Positions 32,023 through 40,500 of a stretch of DNA of 42,898 nucleotides are shown here, piece after piece. The notes beneath the pieces are model-generated. The model was not told the DNA's origin. It saw only the letters and a program-made list of their open reading frames with translations, and did not search any database. A program made the translations under genes and the position numbers. The DNA comes from Verrucomicrobiota bacterium (GTDB taxonomy: Bacteria > Verrucomicrobiota > Verrucomicrobiia > Limisphaerales > Pedosphaeraceae): positions 1-42,898 of the forward strand of contig JAJPHR010000012.1 of NCBI GenBank assembly GCA_021325145.1. The letters are read 5' to 3'. Position 1 is the stretch's first letter; every line of letters begins with the position of its first letter.

Positions 32023-33387
32023 TCAATCCTTCGCTTTGCCCTCGGCCTTCTCCGGATGTTCCTTTTTCCAACCGGCGTGGTGTTCCAGCGCGCGCTTCGG
32101 CGTGTCTCGATACCAGCCGTATCCCTGCCGGCGCTCTTTTGAAATTTCGTTCACCTGGTCGTGAATGGTCTTGTCGCGGTCGCCGAAGATCGGGCGGTCC
32201 GTGCCGATCTCATAATAACGCGACCAGAGCGGCCCCTCGCCGGGCGCGGAGACCAACTGGCGGCCATCCGTGCCATCGCTCCGGAACGCGATGTCGTTGA
32301 TTTTCGTCTTCTCGAACCACGCCGCCGCCGCATGCACGGACGCGACAATCTCCGGGCCGGGATTCGGCGCTTTCATGAGGAACATCATCAACGTGGCGCT
32401 CTCCGCGCTGCACTCGGATGGCATTTCGTAATTGCGCGCCGACGCCGGTTGGAGCGTGAGCGGGTCATGTTGCTGGCACCAAACCGTGCGCCGCCCGCCC
32501 GCCACGATCTGCGTGGCCAGGATACATTCCATTCCGCGTTCGACCGCCGCCCGGGCGCGGGCGCGCACCGCTTGCGGCGCGAACGCAAATTCACCCCGGC
32601 CAGCGCCAACGTCATTCAGCAATTCGATCACATTGAGCATCGCATCATCGTTGTAAGTGATGCCATCGTGGTAACCGCCTTCGAGCGGCCAGACCTGCGG
32701 CCAGCCGCCATTCGGGTATTGCGCGGCGAAGATGTATTCCAGCCCACGCAGAAACGCCGCGCGTTCCGCCTTTCCCGAATCGCTCGAAACCGCCGCAATA
32801 ACCTTGGCCAGAAAACGCATTTGCGCGATGGTCGCGTCATTGTCGAATGTGCCCACGTAACTCCAATTCGCATCGTGCGGCGTGTCGTTGTCAGAACTCG
32901 CGAGAAAGCGCGAGACATTGTCGCTGGCGAAATGTTCACCCGGCGCGCGGCGATGTTTGGTCATGTCCAGGTTCTTGCTCCATCCTCCAGCCGGCGTTTG
33001 AAAAGACACGATGATGTCCGCAATCCGCCGTCCTTCCGCCGAGGTATACCAGTCAGCGGAATTGTCCAGGGCAATCCCGCGCGTGGATTTCGCCGCCGGC
33101 GGAATGACATTTTGTTTAATTCCATGCTCCTTCATTTCCGTTTGAAGGAAGCTCTGGTCCGCCTTCAACTGCCGTTTGGAACGCTCCAGGTATTTTAACC
33201 ACAGATCTCTTTGTTCCGCCGGCAGTTTCTCAATCCGTTCTACCGTCAAGGGCTGTGCCGGCGGATTCGTACCGATGATTGCTGCCGGAGAAGAGCGCTC
33301 CACCGCGAACATGAGGGCCAGGGAAAAACTCAATGTGAAAGTCGCTTGGCTTAATGCGCTGCATTTGCGCTTGTTTCCTGGCTTCAT
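32023..33387 (-). CDS. pelA: Secreted pectate lyase, polysaccharide lyase family 10
   Basis: This 454-residue protein should cleave polygalacturonate by beta-elimination outside the cytoplasm. The N-terminus has a signal peptide (FTLSFSLALMFAVERSSPAA). The lyase core contains SFQTPAGGWSKNLDMTKHRR, ANWSYVGTFDNDATIAQMRF, AQYPNGGWPQVWPLEGGYHD and GITYNDDAMLNVIELLNDVG, all of which fit the PelA (PL10) family. The late part (RPIFGDRDKTIHDQVNEISK, RQGYGWYRDTPKRALEHHAG) is the family's C-terminus. It starts 39 bases after the mutS stop on the same strand, so some read-through from mutS is possible, but the two functions are unrelated. Confidence 0.93.
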   Translation of the reverse strand: MKPGNKRKCSALSQATFTLSFSLALMFAVERSSPAAIIGTNPPAQPLTVERIEKLPAEQRDLWLKYLERSKRQLKADQSFLQTEMKEHGIKQNVIPPAAKSTRGIALDNSADWYTSAEGRRIADIIVSFQTPAGGWSKNLDMTKHRRAPGEHFASDNVSRFLASSDNDTPHDANWSYVGTFDNDATIAQMRFLAKVIAAVSSDSGKAERAAFLRGLEYIFAAQYPNGGWPQVWPLEGGYHDGITYNDDAMLNVIELLNDVGAGRGEFAFAPQAVRARARAAVERGMECILATQIVAGGRRTVWCQQHDPLTLQPASARNYEMPSECSAESATLMMFLMKAPNPGPEIVASVHAAAAWFEKTKINDIAFRSDGTDGRQLVSAPGEGPLWSRYYEIGTDRPIFGDRDKTIHDQVNEISKERRQGYGWYRDTPKRALEHHAGWKKEHPEKAEGKAKD

Positions 33388-33426
33388 GATTGGATGCTGC
33401 CTCCCCCCGCCGGCCGGGTCAACGCA

Positions 33427-36030
33427 TCACCCAAACAAATCCAACTGCGGCGGCGGGGCCAACTTTTTCAACTTCTCACGCTCGGCGCGCTGGCGTGCTG
33501 ACTGCCGCACGTTGCCCTCCGGTGTCAATTCGGATTCCTCCAGGTTGTGCAAGATCTGCTTGGCTCGTTCGAGCACCGCCTTGGGCACGCCCGCCAGCCG
33601 CGCCACCTGGATGCCGTAACTCTTGTCGGTGCCGCCCTCCACGATCTTCCGAAGAAAAACAATCTGATCATTCCATTCCCGCACGGCTACGTTGAAATTC
33701 TTAAGGCGCGGCAATCGCCCGGCCAGTTCGGTCAGTTCGTGATAGTGCGTCGCGAACAAGGTCTTCGCGCCGATTTGGTTGTGCAAATGCTCGACAATCG
33801 ACCACGCCAGGCTCAGGCCGTCAAACGTGCTCGTCCCGCGCCCGATTTCATCGAGAATGATCAAGCTGCGAGGCGTGGCGTTGTTGAGAATGTTCGCCGT
33901 CTCGCTCATCTCCACCATGAACGTCGATTGCCCGCGCGCCAAATCGTCGCTCGCCCCGATGCGCGTGAAAATCCGGTCGATCAAATCGATCCGCGCCTCC
34001 GCCGCGGGCACGAACGAGCCCGTATGCGCCAGCAACGCCAGCAACGCCACCTGCCGGATATACGTGCTCTTCCCCGCCATATTGGGTCCGGTGATTAACA
34101 CCACCTGTGGGTAAGAAGTGGGCGAGGCTGACTGCGCGCTGCCCGCCAATTCCGCATCATTCGGCACAAACCGTTCTTCGCTCAAATTCTGTTCCAGCAC
34201 CGGATGCCGTCCATCGCGAATGAACAGGATACCCTCCGTCCCAACCTGCGGCCGGCAATAACTGTAAAGCCGCGCTGTCTCCGCGAACGCCGCCAGCACG
34301 TCCAATTGCGCCAGCGCTCCCGCCGTCTGTTGCAACTCCGGCAGCCGCGCCAGCACTTCCTCTCGCACGCGCAGGAACAACTCATATTCCAGTTTGACGC
34401 TTCGCTCCTCCGCCCCAAGAATCTTCCCCTCCATCTCCTTCAACTCCGGCGTGATGAACCGCTCGCCGTTCGCAATCGTCTGTTTGCGCGTATAGTGCGG
34501 CGGCACCTTGTCCAGGTTGCTCTTCGTCACCTCGATGTAATATCCAAATACCGAGTTAAACCGGACCTTGAGCGAAACGATTCCCGTGCGCTCGATCTCA
34601 TCCTGCTGCAACTTCGCGATCCAATCCTTCCCGCTGCGGGAAGCAGTGCGCAACTCATCGAGCGCCGAATCGAACCCATCCCGAATCAACCCGCCCTCCT
34701 TCAACGCGAGCGGCGGCTCATCGAGTATCGCGCGTCCAACCAATTCCACCAGGTCGGGCAATTCGGTCATTTGCGCCTCCAATTCCGGCAGCAGGGCGGT
34801 CGGTTTTGCTCCCTGTGTGTCCTTGAATACCGCTTCGTCCAGCGTGTTTTCATCCTGCGGTGATGCCGTCAGCACTCCGGTCTCGCGCAAAACGGCCTTC
34901 ACCGCCGGCACCTGTTCCAAGGCCATCCGCAGCGCGATTAAATCGCGCGCATTGCCTGTGCCGGAACTCAAGCGCCCGATGGTCCGCTCCAAATCGCGCA
35001 CCTGGGTCAATTGCTCGCGGAACTTTTGCAGCGACTGCGGGTTCTCGATCCAAACTTGCACCGCTTCCTGCCGCCGCCGAATCGATTCCACGTCCGCCAG
35101 CGGCTGCGACAGCCAATCCCGCAGCCGCCGCGCGCCCATCGGAGTCACCGTCCGATTTAGCGCGCCGTACAAACACGCGTTCCGCGCCGCGTCGCGATGC
35201 AGCGGCTCCAAAATCTCCAGGTGCCGCAGCGTCGTCAAATCGAGGTTCAAAAAATCTGTCGTTTGATAACACGACAGGGACGTCAAATGCGCCACATCCC
35301 TCCGCAAATGCTGCGTCAGGTAATGCAGCACCGCGCCCGCCGCGCCGGTGGCGGCGGTTTTATTCTTCAGCCCGAACCCGTCCAGCGACGCCACCTTGAA
35401 ATGATCGGCCACGGTGAATTGCGCCGTTTCCGGCGCAAACACCCAGTCATCGTAGGCATTCAGAATGGGAAAAGCGCCGCGCAGCAATTCATGCAGCCGC
35501 GCCGCTTCCGTTGGCAAAATAATTTCCGCCGGGCGCAGCCGCTCCAGTTCCGCCAAAAGCGCGGCTTCGGTTTCGACTTCCGTGCAACGAAAGCTCCCGG
35601 TCGTCAAATCCGCGAGCGCCAGCCCAAACACCTTGCCCAAACCGTACACCGCCGCGAGGAAGTTGTTCCGCTCCGCTTGCAGCATTCGCTCATCGAAATG
35701 CGTGCCGGGGCTCAGAATCTGCGTCACCTCCCGCTTCACCAACTGGCCCGGCCGCGCCTCCTCCACCTGCTCGCAAATCGCCACCTTCCGCCCCGCCCGC
35801 AGCAGGCGCGAGACGTAACTGTTCGCCGCGTGGAACGGAATGCCGCACATCGGAACCACGCCCCGTTTGGTCAGCGCCACATTGAGCAATTGCGCGCCCA
35901 ATTGCGCGTCCTCAAAAAACATCTCGTAAAAATCCCCCAGCCGAAACAGCAACAGCGCGTCCTTGGGCAGTTCGCTCTTGATCCGGCGATACTGCGCCAT
36001 CATCGGGGTCAGTTCTTTTTCCGCTGCCAT
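33427..36030 (-). CDS. mutS: DNA mismatch repair protein MutS
   Basis: MutS recognises mispaired bases and starts mismatch repair. The 867-residue product has the mismatch-probing Phe-x-Glu in GDFYEMFFEDA. The connector, lever and clamp regions include FGYYIEVTKSNLDKVPPHYT. The C-terminal ATPase carries Walker A ITGPNMAGKSTYIRQ, MVEMSETANILNNATPRSLI, ILDEIGRGTSTFDGLSLAWS and LFATHYHELTEL. Length and order are normal. The ATG at 36030 is preferred over an upstream in-frame start at 36087 because the extra residues are not family-like. It is divergent from the sialidase gene with an 80-base spacer. No mutL is in the window. Confidence 0.97.
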   Translation of the reverse strand: MAAEKELTPMMAQYRRIKSELPKDALLLFRLGDFYEMFFEDAQLGAQLLNVALTKRGVVPMCGIPFHAANSYVSRLLRAGRKVAICEQVEEARPGQLVKREVTQILSPGTHFDERMLQAERNNFLAAVYGLGKVFGLALADLTTGSFRCTEVETEAALLAELERLRPAEIILPTEAARLHELLRGAFPILNAYDDWVFAPETAQFTVADHFKVASLDGFGLKNKTAATGAAGAVLHYLTQHLRRDVAHLTSLSCYQTTDFLNLDLTTLRHLEILEPLHRDAARNACLYGALNRTVTPMGARRLRDWLSQPLADVESIRRRQEAVQVWIENPQSLQKFREQLTQVRDLERTIGRLSSGTGNARDLIALRMALEQVPAVKAVLRETGVLTASPQDENTLDEAVFKDTQGAKPTALLPELEAQMTELPDLVELVGRAILDEPPLALKEGGLIRDGFDSALDELRTASRSGKDWIAKLQQDEIERTGIVSLKVRFNSVFGYYIEVTKSNLDKVPPHYTRKQTIANGERFITPELKEMEGKILGAEERSVKLEYELFLRVREEVLARLPELQQTAGALAQLDVLAAFAETARLYSYCRPQVGTEGILFIRDGRHPVLEQNLSEERFVPNDAELAGSAQSASPTSYPQVVLITGPNMAGKSTYIRQVALLALLAHTGSFVPAAEARIDLIDRIFTRIGASDDLARGQSTFMVEMSETANILNNATPRSLIILDEIGRGTSTFDGLSLAWSIVEHLHNQIGAKTLFATHYHELTELAGRLPRLKNFNVAVREWNDQIVFLRKIVEGGTDKSYGIQVARLAGVPKAVLERAKQILHNLEESELTPEGNVRQSARQRAEREKLKKLAPPPQLDLFG

Positions 36031-36110
36031 CGCACAGAAGGTTAGACGCAGCTCCGCGCCGTCGCAATTGAAGTTTTTCTTCTCCAATCCCTGTGTCAGT
36101 GTCTCTGGGA

Positions 36111-37313
36111 ATGAATGTTTTATTCGCCCGCGCAGGCCTCGCGCTCACGCTCGCACTGACGGCGCCGGCGCACGCGGCGGCGTTGCTCGAAAAAACCAAC
36201 CTGTTTGAGTTGGGCACGGGCGGATACAAACTCTATCGCATCCCCGGGATTGTTGTGACGCCGAAGGGCACGATTCTCGCTTATTGCGAAGCGCGGCGTA
36301 CTGGAAGCGATTGGGCCGCCATGGATATTTTCATTCGTCGCAGCGCTGATGGCGGCAAAACCTGGTCGGCTCCCGCAAAAATCTCCGACGTGCCCGGACC
36401 GAAGACTAAAAACCCGGTTCACATCAACGCCAACCCGGCTGAAGTCACCTACAACAATCCCGTCGCCATTGCTGACCGCGACGGCGTCGTGCATTTCATT
36501 TTCTGCCTCGAATACCAGCGCTGCTTTTATCTGCGCAGCGATGATGATGGCATCACCTGGAACCGGCCCGTTGAGATCACCGGCGCGTTCGAGAAGTTTC
36601 GTTCGGAATATGACTGGAAGGTCATCGCCACCGGGCCGGGCCATGGCATTCAATTGCGGAATGGCCGCCTGCTCCTGCCCGTGTGGCTTTCCCTGGGCGA
36701 AGGCGCCAGCCATCATTCACCCAGCGTCACCGCCGTAATCTTCAGCGACGATCACGGCACGAACTGGCAGCGCGGCGACATCGCGATTCAAAACTCCGCA
36801 ACGACTCCAAACCCGAGTGAAGCCGAACTGATTCAACTCGCCGATGACCGCGTGGAGATGAACGCCCGCACTGAGGCAAAGGAAAAGCAGCGCGTGGCCG
36901 CGTTCAGCGCGGACGGCGCGACGGGCTGGTCGAAACCGATGCTGCAAGCACAACTCCCCGCCCCGGTTTGCATGGCCGGCATCGTCCGCTATTCGTTTCA
37001 ATCCGTGGCGAAGAAGAATCGTATTCTTTTCTCCCAACCTTTGCCGGCCGCCGGGTTGCATACAGTCGATTCCAAACAGGACCGTCGCGATCTCACGATC
37101 TGCTTGAGCTACGACGAAGCCGAAACATGGCCAGTCCAAAAGATCCTCGAATCCGGCCCTGCCGCTTACAGCGACCTCGCGGTGCCGCCGGACGGAACCA
37201 TTCTCTGCTTCTACGAACGAGGCAAAGGTGAGGCAACCGGTTCCGCTTACGGTTTCCTGACCCTCGCGCATTTTAACCTGGCATGGCTGACGGGCGGCAA
37301 CGATCCGGACTGA
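36111..37313 (+). CDS. Secreted sialidase-like glycoside hydrolase (BNR repeats, GH33 type)
   Basis: The 400-residue product has a signal peptide (LARAGLALTLALTAPAHA-like, cleaved near AHAAA). It shows the sialidase RIP motif in KLYRIPGIVVTPKGT. Three Asp-boxes are visible: SADGGKTW, SDDDGITW and SDDHGTNW. The likely catalytic Tyr lies in GPAAYSDLAVPPDG, and an acidic/Arg region in DDRVEMNARTEAKEKQ. It should remove terminal sialic acid or a related sugar from glycans. Sialidase-like proteins of environmental bacteria may have other specificities. The ATG at 36111 fits the signal peptide better than the GTG at 36093. The macroglobulin gene follows on the same strand after 237 bases. Confidence 0.88.
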   Translation: MNVLFARAGLALTLALTAPAHAAALLEKTNLFELGTGGYKLYRIPGIVVTPKGTILAYCEARRTGSDWAAMDIFIRRSADGGKTWSAPAKISDVPGPKTKNPVHINANPAEVTYNNPVAIADRDGVVHFIFCLEYQRCFYLRSDDDGITWNRPVEITGAFEKFRSEYDWKVIATGPGHGIQLRNGRLLLPVWLSLGEGASHHSPSVTAVIFSDDHGTNWQRGDIAIQNSATTPNPSEAELIQLADDRVEMNARTEAKEKQRVAAFSADGATGWSKPMLQAQLPAPVCMAGIVRYSFQSVAKKNRILFSQPLPAAGLHTVDSKQDRRDLTICLSYDEAETWPVQKILESGPAAYSDLAVPPDGTILCFYERGKGEATGSAYGFLTLAHFNLAWLTGGNDPD

Positions 37314-37550
37314 GCAAAAGGCACATTGGCCGGAGCATTTTTACGAGCACTCCGTCCAATGGAGAGCAGTATGAATACTATTGATTTGCCGTTTAAAGTC
37401 CGGATCGCCTCGCCATGCACGGCGAGATGGGAGGATATGGGCCAACACCAGACGAAGCTGGCCTCTGAAAAAACATTTGATACCATGATAAAGATGAAAG
37501 CCTTGGTCCATTACCCTCCTGGAAAGTCTGCCTCCATCCCTGTCAGCGGG

Positions 37551-40500
37551 ATGCGAACGCTCATCGTCGCCCTTGTTTTTCTGGTGCTTTCGCTCCGCGC
37601 CCAAACATCGGACTACCCGGCCTTGGAGGCCAAAGCGGAAGCGCTCTACGCGCAGGGCTCGTTTGCCAAGGCCAACGAAGTCTATCAGCAAGCCAAAGCG
37701 CTGAAACTTTCGCCGACGGAATCGCGCTGGGTTGAATTCCGCCTCGCTGACACCCTCTGGCGATCCGAAGCGGCAACCGAAATATCCGACAACACCAGGC
37801 TCGAACAGGCGCATCACGACCTTGAAGCGCTGGTGCGGGACATCACGCGCACGGAGGATCACGACCGCGTTTGGGCCGAAGTCGAAGAATCATTGGGCGA
37901 TTTTTTTTGGACGCGGCGCAACCGGCAGAGCTGGGGCGAAGCCTGGCCATATTATCAAAATGCGTTGGATTGGTGGGCGGGCGCGACCGACCTGACCACC
38001 GCCCGTGAGCGCTACTTGAAAATTGTCTGGACCGCAGTCCGGCCACCCCAGCCGCAGCCGTATTATTACTATGGCTACTACGGAAACACGCTGCCGTTGG
38101 AGGTTCTCGAAAATGCGCTCAAAATCGCCCAAACCGATAATGACAAAGCCCACGCGCACTATCTGATTGCGATGACGCTGCGGCAACAAGGCGGCGAATG
38201 GGACCAACGGCAGCGCGTCCCGGAGGAATTTGAAGCGGCCCTCAAACCCGGCAAAGGCACCGATTGGTATGACGATGCGCTTTACAATTACGCCGAATGG
38301 ATGGCCAGCCAGGGCCGGGTTGTCCCGCTCAAAAATGGCGGTTGGACGCAGGAGCCGGATTATCCCAAGGCGCTGGCGCTCTTTCGCCAGTTGGTGAAGG
38401 AGTTCCAGAAGGGCGAAACCCGTTATTACGAGCAGGCCCAGCAGCAAATAAAAAACATCACCGAACCACAGGTCCAGGTGGGAGTCGCAAATATCTTCCT
38501 GCCCGGCTCCGAAATCCAGTATTCGCTCAACTGGCGCAATGTGAAACGCATCGACCTCGCGTTGTATCCCGTGGATCTCACGCGCGACGTCAAACTCTCA
38601 GGCGAGGACGAAGACCGCGGACGCTGGCTTGAATCCATCAATCTTTCAGGCCGCGAAAAAATCAAATCGTGGTCGCGCGAGACGCAGGACAAAGGGGATT
38701 ATAAACCCGGCGGCGAAACGGTGCGTTTAGGCGATGAACAAAATGCGAGGTCCGCGGGGAAGGAAACCGGAAAATTACCACCGGGAGCATATGTGCTCGA
38801 AGCGCGTGGCGGAGGGAAAACCACACGCGATCTCGTGCTGGTCACCGACGCGGCCATTGTGCTGAAGACCGCCGGCAAACAGGCGCTCGTCTATATGTGC
38901 AATGCGGTTGGCAGTTCGCCGATGGGCGGGGCTTCCGTTCATTTATGGGAGCGTTATTATCAGGACAATCATTGGCATTGGCGGGACGCGGTTCGAACCG
39001 GAAATTCGGACGGCATCGCGGTATTCGATCTCGTCGGCACCGCCAATAACGAACAAATCTTCGTCGGTGCGATTTTGAAAGATCGCCAGTCATTCAGCAT
39101 CGGCGACGCCTACAATTACCAGGGTCCGGAGGCTCCCTGGAAAATCTATGCCTTCACGGACCGGCCCGCGTATCGTCCCAAGGAAACCGTGCAATGGAAA
39201 TTCATCGCGCGAAAGGACAACGGCTCGGTTTACACCACCCCGTCGAGCGAGGTGATCGAATTTCAAATCAACGACCCGCGCGGCGTGAAGGTCAAGGAGG
39301 ACAAGGTGACGCTGAATGCGTTTGGCAGCGCCTGGGGCTCATTGGACCTGAGTGAATCCATGCCGCTGGGCGAATATCACATCACGTTCTGGGACGAAGG
39401 ACGCAAGCACGGCATCGGGAATGCGACGTTGTTCCGCCTGGAGGAATATAAGCTGCCCGAGTTCAAGGTGAGCGTGCAGACGCCCGAGGAGGACGGGCGC
39501 AAGAAGGCGTTTCGCCTCGGCGAGCCCGTGACGGTGAACATCCAGGCGGATTATTATTTCGGCGGCGCGGTGGCCAACGCGAACGTCGAAGTACTGGTTT
39601 ACCAGAATCCGTTTTATCATTTCTGGCATCGACCGCATGATTATCCTTGGTACTACGAAGACATGTCGCCGGGTTATCAGCAGCGGTTCTGGTACGGCGG
39701 TCAGGGGCAGATCATCAAACGCGAAACGATCAAAACCGATGCGACCGGCAAGGCCACCTTGACGTTCGACACCCCGCGCAATCCCGGTCAGGATTTTGAT
39801 TATCGTATCGAAGCGCGAGTCACGGATTCCAGCCGGCGTGAAATCACCGGCAACGGGAACGTCCGCGTCACGAGCCAGCGCTATTACATTTATCCCGAGG
39901 CCGGGCATAATCTTTACCGTCCCCAGGACAAGGTGGCCGTTGATTTCAAGGCCGAGGACGCGAACGACCAACCGGTGCAGACCGAGGGCGTCGTCAAAGT
40001 GACTCGCGATTACTGGTATGAAATCTGGCTCGATCCAAACGGGCGCGAAGTCAAAGGCGATGAATTGCGGCGGCTGCGCGACAAGAGCGCAATTTTTCCG
40101 CCACCTCCTCCGAAGCCGGACGAGCGCGGCTGGCAGTTGAAATTCCGCGGTTATGAGAAGGACGAGATTCTCACCCGTACGTTGCGGACCGATACCAACG
40201 GCATGGCCCAACTCAGCTTCACCCCGGATCGCGAGGGCTATTATCGCATCGCGTGGACGAGCGAAGATAATGCGAAGACCAACACGCTTCCCGCACCGCC
40301 GATTGAGGCTGAAACCACCGTTTGGGTGGCCACCGGCGCGACCACCGAATTGGGTTACCGCCACGGCGGGATTGAGATCGTCGCGGACAAGGACACTTTC
40401 CGCGTCGGCCAGACCGCGCCGATCATGATCAGCGTGCCGGCGAACGACCGCTACGTGCTCTTCAGCGTCGAAGGAAACGACCTTTACAGCTACCAACTGG

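Noticed and set aside
32161..33198. 345-codon plus-strand frame opposite the pectate lyase
   Set aside because: The lyase on the minus strand has a signal peptide and family motifs. The plus frame is Arg-rich and shadow-like.
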